From assembly GCA_009741485.1 (NCBI GenBank), contig CM019216.1, positions 59,130,459-59,194,458 on the forward strand: 64,000 nucleotides of DNA. The letters run 5' to 3'. A program made the position numbers and the translations under genes. Position 1 is the stretch's first letter. Every line of letters begins with the position of its first letter. The DNA comes from Malurus cyaneus samueli. Lineage: Eukaryota > Chordata > Aves > Passeriformes > Maluridae. Below are positions 46,304 through 59,700 of the stretch, piece by piece. Below the pieces are notes generated by a model, which was not told the origin of the DNA, made no database searches, and worked only from the letters and a program-made list of their open reading frames with translations.

Positions 46304-49300
46304 ATGGTTTGTACAGAGATTTTACTTACTCCAAGTGGCCTAGTGGTTTGGGACATGGAAAGGGTGACTGGAGAATGCTACGATCCTGAGGTCCAAAAAC
46401 CACTGTTCACATTCTAAGAAATAGTAGCTTTATACTGTGATGTCCTGAGCATTACTGCTGTAGCTTTTCACAGTGTTTTAGACTGAAATAAAATTCCTTG
46501 CATCCTAGATATTCTATTTTAACTTACCAGGAACACAAGAAATTTACACTGGCTTACATGAGCAAGATACAAGTGGATAAGGGGAAAGCATCAGAAAAAG
46601 AAAAGAGAGTTAAATTGCTTTGGAATAGAGTGGATTTTCTCAGAGGGGAAGAAAACCAGCTTGGTTCTACCGAGCATGCAATATATTGATTATTTCATTA
46701 TTTGTTAGAATAAATAATGCAATATTCTTTTATATAATTTGATTGTTTTCGCTGCATTGTTGCCTTGGGCAAGTCTTATAAATTGCAAAATGAAAACAAG
46801 CATAAAAATAGCATAGAATCTCCAGGCAGATACATCCTCACACATACAGGTTTAATCTGCAAGCATCTCCTGTGGTCACATCAGGTGTTGGCTGAGAGTT
46901 TAATTTCTGCCTTTTCCAGCAATGACAAAACTGCTAGCTCCTGCATGAAATATAGGTCATTTGGAGAGACAGATAACAGGTATAGAGATATATATATTTA
47001 CTGACATATATATTCAGAGAGAAAAAGAAAGAAAGAGAATCATAATGTATATATCCTCATCTAGAAAATAAATTATGTTTGCATTCATATGTAGTATTCT
47101 TTATTCCCATGAGGCAATTATTAGAAGTTTCCTTCTCATATTTAGTCATGTTTGGAATTGTTTTCAGGATGTTTAGACTCTTTTCTTCGAGTTGTCACCA
47201 GCTCATTACCACAGAATTACATTTTACAAACAAGAGCTGGCTCGAGCCAATTTGGCTTGGTTACTGCTGCCTGAGGGAATTTGAAAAAATTATAATTTCC
47301 TTGCCTTTGGAAATAGACAGGCATGGACCCAACTGCAGGCAATCTCACCTCTTTACTGCCTTTCTGAGCTGGAACAAGAAGCTTTATTCTTCTTGGAGTT
47401 CTCCTATTGTTTGAAAGGAGAACACATGTACAGAATATTTTCGTCCCCAAAACAGCACAACTGGGCAGACATTAATTGTCATCTTAATGAATCTCAAAAT
47501 GCAGTGATGAACAGTAAGGTCCCCACTGCACCCCCTAGAAATAATTATTGACTTTCTTCCACTGCAGCGGTGAATCACAGCATTGCAACCAGGGCTCACA
47601 GCAGTATTCTACAGAAGGTTCAAAGCAGCCCAACTCCTTGACTTTTCCAACAGAGACACTGACTGCACTCATAGCATTTTCCTGTAAGGGTCCCTGTGAC
47701 CTAGAACTTGCTCTATTTATGACTGGCCCACCTGCACGTCAACTGACAATTTACACACCAATATCCCTTACAGACACACCTGCACTGTGCTAATTTCATG
47801 ATTAGAAATTGATCTTTTTGTCTAACAATCACTATCTTCTGCTGCCTTTGATCCTTCTGGAAGTGTCCCTCCTCAGCTTCAGCTTTGTAAATCACCTTCA
47901 AAGCTTCAGCCTCCCCTGTAAATGTCCCTCTGCAGAAAAGGAAATGCTGCCTTTATAGAAAACTAGAGGTAAACTTTAAAGGATGGTCTGCCCACATGAT
48001 TGCTCAAAGGTCAAAATGATGTGGAGTTTTTTAATAAATACAGTTAGATAGTAACTGCTGGTTAGTGATAAATTAAGTTAGCACATCTCAAGTTGACTTG
48101 GCACAAGAGCAGGATATTAATCACCAAATAACCATTTTATACGGTCAGTTAAAGCATAAATTGCAGTTGTGAATAAACCAAGCTTATATGCTTATTCCAA
48201 AAACAATCTATAGGAAGATTCGCAGGCAGTAAGAGCTTACAAACTTGAATTAAATTCAGAGCTAAATCAATTAACACTAACTGAGATATTGGTCCAAAGG
48301 ATGATCTGTGTAGTATATTGAAGACCATGTATCTTAATATCAGTGAGATTATCCACATTTTTTGTTCTGATGGGATAGCAAACCAGTCTTGAGTGCACAG
48401 GACCATTTCATGATGTTTCTCCCAGGTGGAACTGCGCGAAGAGTTCCACTGCAGTCTGCAGAATAATTCTCACCTGATCATGCTTTAAGTGTAATTGTCT
48501 GCCTGTACTTGTTAGGGACATCAGGACAATTCCAAGTTTGTGGTTCTCAGAGCTAAGACCCCCTACAACAGAAAGGCAAATGTTCTGAAAGGCAAGACTT
48601 TATCCAGAGTGCATGAACAAAGCCAGTGTAGCTGTCAACTTCAAGTGTTCAGGTCTTCAGTCAGAGGAACTACATTGTCTGACTGCTAGCCCAAGTTTGT
48701 GGAAAATAGAAAAGAACAACTGTACCATTGAATAATCCTCAAAACACAATGCAGAATTCCATGTTTGGTGAAACTTTCTTGAAAGAGAGAGCAACAATTA
48801 AAAATAAAAGAGGAGACATGTTTAGAAGCTGTATTTGTTATTTCCTGGCTCATAATCATTCTTTTGGGGATTTCAGACAGTGTAGTGCCTGTGAAAGCAA
48901 GAAATACAACTTTTCAATTTTTGCTGTCATTTTCTTATAAGATTCTGGTCAGAAAATGAGACTAACATTTTACAGAAATGCTCATAACGTTTTTGTCACT
49001 GCCTCAAAATGGATAAAAATGTGTCAGGAAATTTGACAAACATCAAGAATGTGCCTCTGTGCTGTCAAGAGCATCCCCCTTCTTGATGAGCCAAGATATG
49101 TAATACTCCCAATTTCACACTTCTGCCTAAAGCTCTGTAACTTTTTCCTGCAGGGAGTCCTAAACCTTGAGCTGGGAGATTTTCCCCCTGTTTGCATTAG
49201 GCAGAGCACAGCCTTTTGCCACATTAACAGAAATGCTACTTATCTTGGAAACTGGCTGGGCATTTGAACACTGCATCATCTGAGCACTTTAAGATGTTCA

Positions 49301-52300
49301 GCAGCTGAAGTGTCCTATTGTGGCTCATTCCCTTGCAGAACAAATGTTGCTGTCTGAGACTGCTCCAAACATTTGTTTGGCACACAAGAATTCCCTCTCC
49401 TTTTGAAGCAGTATTAAAAGCACTGTCAGCTCATTAATGGATTTTTTTTTTAACTTTTCTTTTGGCAGAAGTGAAACTATCGCTGAAGGAAATATCTTGT
49501 AAACACTGAAACAACCACAACAGCATTCCATGCATATACACTAGAAAACAAAAACAAAATAAAAGCAGCCTTTTGCAATGAAACATGTCTTTCCTGAATC
49601 AGCAAAGACTCCCATGACCTTGCAGACATTCTTTGGAATAGCCACTGAGAGCTGCACGAATCTCATAACAAAATAAAAGCACCACAGTGCAAAGGACAAA
49701 TCATCCAGGGTTAGAGGAGAGTCATTGCTCCGAAAACACCAAGCACTGAAATCCTACCCATGGATTGACTTGTGTGCAAATGTCACCATGCCTGCGTCAA
49801 AGGCCAGATTTCCCAGAGGACTCAGCTTCCCTTAAAGAAAAACAGCGACTATCAGCAAGCCAGATTTTCTGTAGGACTTATTCTGGAGGGGTAGCATTGA
49901 TATTTAGATGAGACCACCCAGGTACCACAAAAAGTTTATACGTAAAAAAAGTCCTCTTGAAAGACAGCATGATGAGCTTTCTGCACAGAAATGTAGAAAC
50001 GTAGGAATATGGTTGTTAGCCTTATTCTGCCTCTGCCTCTTCTTTTTCCCTTTTCTTTTTTTATTTCAGAAACAAAAGACATTTTAATTCAGCTTGATAC
50101 ACTCAAAGGAAGTAGGTTTTAGCTGAACTCTGTAGCCTCTATATAGGCAGTCTCTGCAAATCTGTATTTTCCCTTCCATTACTGGTTAACTCAGAACGAT
50201 TTTTTTTTTCTCCTAGGTGTTCTTTATGGAACACGTTAGGAAAATCCAAGAGTTTTTTTCTAGAATGTGTCTGATTTTGACAAAATATTAAAAAATTAAC
50301 AACAACCAAAAAAATTTCACACCTTCCAAAATAAACACCAGCAAAAGGCCTGTCTCAAACATGCTCCACTTTAAAGTGCCTGTTCTTCACAGGACAAGGC
50401 AGAAGCAGTGGAAAGTTGAAGCCTGTCCTGCCTTTAAAAGATCAATATGGTTCTCTACATTGCATCTGTTTCTTCTGAATGTGACTAAAACCCAAATCAC
50501 CCCGCTTAGATGATACTTATGTGTATGTACAAGAATAGAGGAACATGACACTTTAATCAAAATTAATCTCTGTGCTTTGAAAAATAATTTGTTAAGATTG
50601 ACGTCTTGCTAATTCCAAAAACCTCCAAATCATTTGTTAGATCCATGCAAAATCAGATACTTCTGGGCTTGCAAGAAAGGCTAGATAAAAATTATTTTAA
50701 TGAGAAGTTTGGAGCTGTTTGAAAGCAACAGCAGTAGTTTGATGAGATTAGATAGGTAGGTAGATAGACAAGTAGACAGATACATAGACAGAGAATGGTG
50801 CTGGGTCTCAGAATGAAATTCCCTGAAATGCCCTAGCCTCAGGTGCTCTCAGTCTCAAAACAGATTTGTGATATGGACTTTGCCATCAGTCAAGAAGAAA
50901 ACTTAATCTAGGACTGCCATGTAATGTATGGGACAGTTTCTCCTAGGGTGCAAGGTTTATGTAAGATAACCATCTGTCTCACTCATGCTTATATCAGTTT
51001 GGGTAAAATAACTGTGGTCCTTTTCCTCTCTCATCGCTGTCAAAATGCACCGAGCAGTCAATGATTCAGACACTGAGCAATTACCTAGAGCAGACCAAAT
51101 TCTATGCATCTTACCAAAAACGACAGGAAAGCTGGAGCTTGTTCCGATATCCTTGCAAGAAAGCCTGCAACAAATGAGCTTGCATTGCATTTGCAAGAAC
51201 TTAAATCATTGAAAGGAATGGGTATGAAAAGGGAAAAATAATCAGATCATCATGGCACCAGTATTTTAAGCACTTTGTTGTAAAATATGATCCATAATAT
51301 AGAAGATTGCATAAAACATCTAGAAGATAAGTCTAGACAATTATTTCTGGTTTTACACACCTGTGTTTTGAAGCTTAGCCTCTCTTTTTGGATCATGCTT
51401 CTTTGTGATTTGCATAAGAATATTCATTAACTGCTGGTGTAATTAGTCCACAAAGAGGCAAAAGGGAATATGCCCACTCCTTTGTATATTTACTGTTCCT
51501 ATTTAGCCATTCAGTTGCCCAGATCTTGTATAGGTGCTTGAACGCCCTGGTAAAGTTTCCAATTTTACATTGGGAACTGAGAAACATACACCCCAAAATA
51601 TGCATAAAATATTCTATGAAAAAAGAATGACATCCCTGATGTAAGTTAATAATTAATGAGCTTGGCTCTGAATAAGTGTGTTTCAGCTGCAGAACAGTAG
51701 TACAGTTTAGAATACCCCAAAGCACTTGAGTAGCTAGGCCCCTTTTAAAAGGAGAACAGAGAAACCATCCATCAGAGACCACATTTCTTCCCAGACCTCA
51801 ACATGACAAGACAAACACTTTGTTTAATGATGCCTTTCAGCTAAGGGAAGGGATGAAACTCCATGACATTTCAGAAGTCTTACAAGGTTGACTCTCACAG
51901 TAAACCTTGACATCAGCCTGGAGAACTGATAATCTGTCTGTTCACAAGATGAAGATCTCTGACATCCCACAGTGTGATGATACCTGTCTCAACCTTTTTG
52001 CTGGTCTCAGCAGGTTTCATTCTCCCAGTTCTGAAGACAGCAGTTCAGGATGTAGATTTGTTCAGGTTATAGGTTTGCTGCATTTTGCTGTATTGCTATG
52101 TCTCTCTGATGTAATGAGCCTAGGAATATATGCCATTTCTACTACTGTATTCATGTGATTACTTTTCTGTTGTACTGGAAAAGGATTAATTTCCACAGAA
52201 ACTAGATCTGCCTGGAAAGGAATTTTCCAGAATTTTACTGGGGAAGGAAACCTAAAGTGTGCTTTTCTGTAATCTTAAAAAGCAGCTTTCAAAGAACCAA

Positions 52301-52911
52301 CAGCAGCTAATCTAGTGCACACTACAATCACTGAACTCAGCCTTACTTCCTCCAGAATGACTTCTAAATAAATCATTATCAATACAGGTTATGTTCAGTT
52401 ACAGAGCCTAAGTATTTACATTTGAAATATTATAAGAAACAGTTATGGCATTGGAAAACATGTTTTCTTTGAAATTTTGCAAAGTCAATGGGGAACTAAA
52501 AGTTTCTTTCAGCATCGCCTGCATTTTCATTCTACCTTAGGTGAATTAGCTTTATCAAACATGGATGGGTACCCAAGTTTGAAGAAGAGGCCGTTTGAGC
52601 CACTGGAAAATGAGAAATGTGAGAAAACAATAATCTCATTTGACTTTGTAATGGTACATGCCAAATTGTAATGGAACAGGGAGACAACAGACCTATCCAG
52701 TTTTGTTTTCACACAGTTTAGTTAATTCATGCTTTTCTTGGATGATTTATATAAATAAATACACTGTGACTGACACAAAAGAACATTTCATGGTCATATA
52801 TCAGCAATTTGTGAGGCTGGTGAAGGTCTCATATATTTCTTGGAGACCATCGTAAATCCAGTAAAGGCAACAAGGAAATATACACATTCATCTGTTCCTT
52901 TCTTTTTCCAG
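46304..52911. other. Anonymous AT-rich DNA, no gene recognised
   Basis: Contains short TATA-rich and GAAA-rich runs near 46985-47060 and the tetranucleotide run at 50749-50792. A minus frame of 129 codons at 51393-51782 starts with GTG and has no known domain. Confidence 0.55.
50749..50792. repeat. GATA/GACA-like tetranucleotide repeat
   Basis: Degenerate units of TAGA, TAGG and CAGA (for example taggtaggtagatagaca). It is an old tetranucleotide microsatellite. Confidence 0.8.
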
Positions 52912-53147
52912 AGCAAGTACAATGACTCATTCCTCTCTCCATCAACCCTTCTTCCGTCAGTGTCTTGAAAGGACAGTGGGAGAGCGGCAGCAGCAGAGCT
53001 ATTGTAGTCAGCTGCATCCCGACAGGGGGAAGGCAGGAGCGCTGCTGACATCCCCCGGACTGACAGCTGCCTACACGGGCACTGCGTCATGCACCACGCG
53101 CTCCTCACCCAGGTGCTGCCAGCAGCACGGAGCTGAGAGAAAATAAG
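52912..53147 (+). other. Candidate non-coding exon / CpG-rich patch
   Basis: A strong-looking splice acceptor (pyrimidine tract ttcctttctttttccag ending at 52911) is followed by 236 bp that end with aaataag before gtgtaaat, a plausible donor at 53148. Within it, about 52980-53125 is clearly richer in G+C and CpG (for example gagcggc, cccgac, cccccgg, cacgcgc) than the rest of the region. A plus frame from 52922 to the stop overlapping the donor is about 74 codons without known motifs, so a non-coding or 5'-untranslated exon is more likely than a coding one. The alternative is a small unmethylated regulatory patch with chance splice-like ends. The splice calls are by eye. Confidence 0.3.
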
Positions 53148-53826
53148 GTGTAAATCATGTTTACAAACCACATGTGCAATGTCTTTCAGTCCGTTTGTGG
53201 TCTTTCTGTAGCTCTGCTTAGTATTCTGTACATCTGCTTGGGGAGTTGATTTTTTTTTTTTTTTTCCATAGCTTTTCCTATCATATCAGCTACAGAATTC
53301 CCTACATGGAGGTATCCATAAATTATACGGCAGCCTAGGAGTTTCTAGTGTGTGAACAAAAGGCACAAATGCAAATGCAAGATGTTTAATTCACTGTTTA
53401 TGTGTGATGTTACCCAGGTGCCAGTGACATCCTTCTGACCAGCGCAGAGGCACAAGGGACCAACCCAACATACATTTTTAATGTGATCAGCTGTGACAGC
53501 ACATACACAGAGTAGACCTTGCGGCCTTAAAGCCATCCTTTTGGAACACTTCTAGGGGCCCAGAAGAAATGGTTTAATTAATCTTCTTTTTTTTCAGGAT
53601 TGCAGCTTTTTTTTTTTTTTAATATAAATTATGTACACTGAAAACCTGCCAATTATAGCAAATTAAGGGACTTGGCAAGTGCATCCCTTGGAGACAGATG
53701 GTAAATAACATTCAGATTCTGAGTTGAAATAGGGCTAGCGATTAACTGGTACAGGATAGAAAAGCAGTCCAAATAAATTAAATAAAAAGGGTTGATATGA
53801 ATGCAAGTACTGTAGGTTGTTTTTTT

Positions 53827-53840
53827 TGTGTGTGTGTGTG
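53827..53840. repeat. (TG)7 after a T run
   Basis: Seven TG units directly following seven T. Confidence 0.85.
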
Positions 53841-56720
53841 ATAATGATGGTACCAAAAATATTGATGATTCATAATTAATATGCAGCAGCCTCTGAGTGG
53901 CAGCAGGATTTTAGATCTTTATCACTATTTTAAAAGCCAGTGCCAGTTGTTTATTTTGCTTTCACAAGACTACAAACAACTGTCATTTCATCCTTTCTGG
54001 AGGATCTGCTTAAAAAGACAAGAGTGCAGCCTCACAACAAAGAGAAGGTGCCCCTACGAGTAGGAGGGGACCACAGGAAAAATTTCAGAGGAAACAGGGT
54101 CTCCTAAGTTGCAGACTTCTATAGCAAGAGTGGAAGTACCTGAGGAGAGTATATTTATTTTCAGCTTGAGCTGCAAATGGAACAGGACTGATGACCTCAG
54201 CCTCATCCTCTACTGACCATTTCTCCATTTCAAAAATTCACTGCACCTACTGTTCAAAATAAACCTGTCGTCCCTGGCACAGCAGAGGTGGTGCTGATGA
54301 GAAATGCACTGGCAGAGTTGCAAGATAGTAGGAAGAACCCACAGCACCTGCGCACACTCTGTCTGGGAATAGGGATTACTGCTAACCTGTCAGTCTCAGC
54401 AGCACTAAAATACACCAAATCTAATTTGGTTTAAAAATGCAAAAGCACAAAGAGATCCTTTTAAGAATCCAGCCAGAGATAAAAAAGATGACAAAGTCAA
54501 GAGTGTGTTAGTCATTTAATATGTACTCTGCTTAGAATGCTAAATTCAGGAAATGACTCAATCACGCACACAATTACAGCTATTTTCAGATCATAAATGA
54601 TGCAGTACGCCAATACTGATGCAAAAACATACCACAATTAGTTCCTGCAAATGTTCTTGCAACAAGGCATCATTTCCAAGGGAGCCTTCAACCTAATTAT
54701 GGCAACAGAGTACGCCTCAGGGCACACCTCTCTATATGATTTCATTATTCTTGTACAGTGAACTGACAATGATGTCACCAGAGTGCTACTTCACCTTGCG
54801 TGCTCCCAAGCACATGATAAGAGGGTTAATTGCTCTGATATACACGTAAGGGGTCCACTCTGCTTCCGATGTTAGATGCACACAGAGAAGTCCAGTCACC
54901 AGTCTTTTCAAAGTAATATTTGCTCCCAGGAAGCATTAACAGGGAATAATGTTTATATGTGACTGAAAAAGTGAAGACAGGTGGTAGCTGATGGGATCTT
55001 TTCTAAGAATTGGTTTATTTATTCAATATTCATTTGCGTGTCTGTTAGTGACTTCTGTCACAAACAGGCTAAAGCTTTAAAGAACACAGGAAAAATAAAA
55101 CGAGAAAAATCTCTATTCCACTGATTCAGATTAGGGAAAATCAAGATCTATAAAAATTCAGTGTGAAGTTTATGATCAAAATCTGGGCTACAAAGAAGTG
55201 CCAGAGATAGATGCATTAGGACTAAGATGACAGGAAGAATCTTCACCCTTATTTAAGCTGCAATGTTGAAGTTATTTGAAACCCACTGCAAAAAGGGAAG
55301 TCACTCTTCATAAATCCATCCAATACCCACTCAAATGAGTTAGGTTAGAGCAATAGGAGCCAGATCTTCAAATGAGGGACTCCAGTTTTCCCTTGAGAAT
55401 TATTTCATTCATAGCTTTGCATACTTTTTCCTTCTCGGATTTAAATCCAGACTGTAGTATGTCAGTCATATAAGATTTTCCTTATGCTGAAAAAAATTTG
55501 TAGCTCAGGCAGATTATATCATTATATAGCAATATCAGACTGCCAGATTTTTTCATACAATTACAAAAATTCTTAAGTTTGACATTGTATTGTTTATACT
55601 TTGGTCTATTTTTATTTTTTTTATTTCCAAAATTCTGATTTAAATTATGTACTCAAGATCTTTCCAGTTACAAAAGTTATTTTGCTAGAAAAGACTACTT
55701 CACAAAAGCTAGAAAAAAACTGACTCAGATGACAATTACAGTATCTGAGTCAGATTTGTGAATATGCCATGAAATTTCAAGAAAAGCATGGAAAACCTCA
55801 AGTTTCTCTGATACTTCTCAATTACAATAAAAACCTTGATAAATGTAAACTTTTGTTTCTGACATGCCCTTATATCAACACATCTTGTATGTTCAGACTA
55901 ATTTCACTCTGCATGTGTAATAAAAGGAAAGGTCTAAAGGTTTGTGCAATGTGAACAAGTCTATTTCTGCAGAAATTCCCAGTCTCTAATATGCAACTTT
56001 ATTCCTCTTCAAATTCTACTCTGTTTTAACCAATTTGATCAAAGGATGTTCAAGAGAAAAGTGGAATCTGCAGTGTCATTCACAGAAATCAGTGAAAAAA
56101 GGGAAGTTAATCTGAAAATAACGATATTAAAAAAATTTCCACAGGAAACATTAAGATAATTCTAAGTACTGAACAGTCTTTTTTGTTATACATGGGTAAG
56201 ATCTTTGAGAAAAATTGCTAACTGGTTTTTTGGGGTTTTTTCATGGTTGATTGGGATTTTTGCTTGTTAGAGGAAAATATTTTCTAAGATCAAGAAAAAA
56301 TAATAATGGCAGGAACCATTAATGGCAGGGTGGAAGGGGAGGATTCTCTTCTGAGGGAGAGAACATCATATTCGCTAAAGGCCACAACAGGAATTCCAGC
56401 ATTATAATAAAAGCTTTGTTTATGCTGTTATGTTTGGGGTGTTTATATATACGTCCCTGGCTGTTTAGTCAAGAACTGGACAAACACTGCAAAGCAACAG
56501 TTCACAAACCTTTTTTTTTAAGTTCCAAATAGTTGTTTGTTTTAACCTTTTCCATTATTTTACAGGAACAGGATTCATTTTCTCATTTATTTATACATTT
56601 GTTTATTTATTTTGGCATGTGCATGACTGCCTGGAGAATAGCTGCTCTCCACATGAATGCCAATGTTCTCATATAACAAAAGACTAAAAGGTATGGCTTT
56701 GATAGGCTAAATGGAATGAC

Positions 56721-56789
56721 TTATCCTGTAAAGGGCAGCAAGAATACGGCACAACTAAGAGATTATTACAGATTATTCTGTAAAGGGCA
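56721..56789. repeat. Spaced direct repeat, 17 bp, 52-bp period
   Basis: ttatcctgtaaagggca at 56721-56737 and ttattctgtaaagggca at 56773-56789 differ at one base. Confidence 0.75.
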
Positions 56790-59700
56790 AATTAGGGAGA
56801 GGTAAATTAGTTGGGTAAAACACATTTGTATTAACTGTGTGGAAAATAATTTTTATTGAAACTTGTGTTGTTAGACATCTGACATTTTCTGAATTCCAGG
56901 AAAGACAGAACTTAACAACTTAATCTTCTCAATAATTCTTGGTCCAGTCATAAGTAATGTTTATAAATGTAAAAGCTGGAAAAGATAACGTGGCCAAACC
57001 TGTGTTTTACTCACTTTTTGCTTTGATTATTCAAGTCATGACAGTGCCACCCCCACATCAGAGTTTCACTGCACTTGCTTCTCTCCTTGCTCGTCACATA
57101 AAGATGGTCACTGCCCTGAATAACTGGTAGTTCAACAGGAAGATAAAGGAAAACAGCTGGCTTCAAAAAGCAGATGGGTGGATCACATGGTAATAGTGAG
57201 AGCATAATTAACACAAGCATCATCAGTCACAGCACACCAGCTGCCAGCAAACCTGCACACACCGCTTTTGTGTTGCTTTGGCTTCTTCAGAAGAAAAAAA
57301 CCTCTTTAAACAAAGTTGAGATTCTCAATAAGGCTTTTTCTGCTTAACTTGGGGCTGCTGCCGAGTATCTCTCCAGCTGTGTGAACCCTGGCCCTGCCAC
57401 AGCATTATGTAAACTATTGATGAGCTCTCTGAAAAGATACAAATCTCAGCCAGGTCCGATGATTCCCCTGAGCTGTAAGAATTAGATTAAAGCAGGAAGC
57501 CAAACACACCAAAGGGGGAAAAAATATGAGACTATAATTCCTTTGAGAGAATAATGGAAGGAACTATATCACAGCAGTGCAGAAAACAATTTCACAAGGC
57601 ATAAATGAATGCAGAAAAGAAATCCTGCAACACTCCTTTAGTGCTTGGACATATGTGCTGCTTCTTGACTCAAATTTTAAGTGGTTTCCTTAGAAGTAAT
57701 TTAAGAGTTTCATTAAGGATCTAGATGGTTCTTTTATGAACACTGTCATCTAAAGGTCAGGGACCTGGGAATGCTTCTTGGCTGCACAAGTCCAAGTTAC
57801 TACTCTGGCCAAGCTCCCTGCTGGAACGAGCCCTAATTATGCTGTATTCTGCTTCTCCACATATCACTGTTTCCTTTGGGAATAAAACCTGAGTTTGGTG
57901 GCCTTAAGAGACTAACACGGTACAGTGCTGGCCACACACCTGGACACACTGAAGCCTGCACTTACCACAAAATTCCCGAATATCCATGTTAAAACCCTGT
58001 AATATAAGTGACTGACTTTCATCAGGAAGAAGAGATGATAACAACCTATTCTGATACGATGAGTAAGCACATTGGTTTCTTACTATTGCATTATTTCCCC
58101 CCTCTCTTTCTGACTGTGTGCATGCATATATTGCATGATCTACTGCAGACAGACCAAAAAGTGCCGTGATAGCACCAAGCCAGTAAGCGGGGAATACAAA
58201 ATAAAAAGACTCAAAATTCCACTCTGCTGAAAAATTAACCATGAACACTGATGAGAATAATAAGGTAATTCAAGTCTTCTCAGATACTTAAAAATATTAT
58301 TTTTCCTCTGTTCTCTGTTTTCACATACTCATTTCTTATAATCCTAATTTAGCAGAGAGTTTTAAAGAGATGTGTCAAAATATCATAAGACAGGCTGTTT
58401 TGGTATCAAAGTGGAAAAGAGGACTTTCAGTTGACTATTTTAACTTACTATAATTAACACTCACATGTTTGTGAAATTCTCTTCTCACTTATCTAATGAA
58501 CAGAGCAACTGTGAAATAAATACTAATAAAATACTACTAAAATGAAAAATTTAGTTTTTTCATAACTTGCTTCCTATTGAAAAAAAAGACTGCAAAAGTC
58601 CAAAGTTGTTCCCAGGAATAGATTGGGTTTTATACATTTTTTTATGTGGAAAAAATGTTGGCATTTTTCTGAAGATCTCAATTTTTTTTCAATATCTACA
58701 AAAAGAAAATAACTCCAGTTACAATCTACTTCCTATTTTTTTTTTCATTTGTAACAGTCATCAAAAATTAAAAACTTCATGATTAGCTAGATGACATGTT
58801 TCAGGGATTTTAATGTTTTACTAGAACACGATAATTGTTTTCTTCTCAGCTTTACCTGAAATTTTCCAACACTGGTAGAAGGCTGATGATAGGCATTGCT
58901 AAAGGTATCTTTCTTAAGAAAAAGAAATAGATTATTAATTTAAAGGCCCAGCAAGCAAAGATGTGTTCCAGAACAAAACAAAATTTTCACTTATTGGATT
59001 AATTTTCACAAAGTAACCGATTCTATTCATTCCATTTGTGTAATAAATGAGCCATGAGATTTCAAGAGCTAAGCAAAATTACACTTTAAAAAGTTTCATA
59101 TTAGGTGCCCAGCATTTCTGAAAAATGGTTTTTCAATTGCTAGATTCAAGAAATAGAATAATTTCTAAATTACTCCCCAAAAGGATATGAAAATATGTTC
59201 TTGATTAATATGTTCTTTGTACTCTTAGAGGGGATATTCTGACTAAAGATGTTGAAACAGTTAATCAGTAATTAGTCAGTAATCCATGCTTTTATGATTC
59301 AATGCTTGAATGAATCAGCTTGCTGGCAGGAACCATCACTCATTTTTTATAATAGATATGGTGAAATATAAATAATTAAGTGAAGTCATCATGGTCACAC
59401 ATAGAATCAGCAATAAAAGCTGTTCATCTTGAACACAGTGGGTTAAATACACCAAATAGTTGTACATTCCAGCAAGTCAAATCGCTTGTGACTGCTTAGA
59501 AGCTTTGAAACCATCTAGCAAGCCTTGAATACAAATTCCAGAAATGAATGCCAGTATTCTGGCTATACTGGAAATCAGGTTTTTTTCACTATATTCTCCT
59601 ACCATGGAATTTCATGGAAGGTCTGAACAATCAACCACAGGGAACAAATTTTTATTGAAGAAAAAAACCCAACATTTTCTGTTAGAGGTACTTTCCTATT

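Noticed and set aside
51393..51782. A 129-codon minus frame
   Set aside because: GTG start and no recognisable family. No exon borders or conservation evidence is available.
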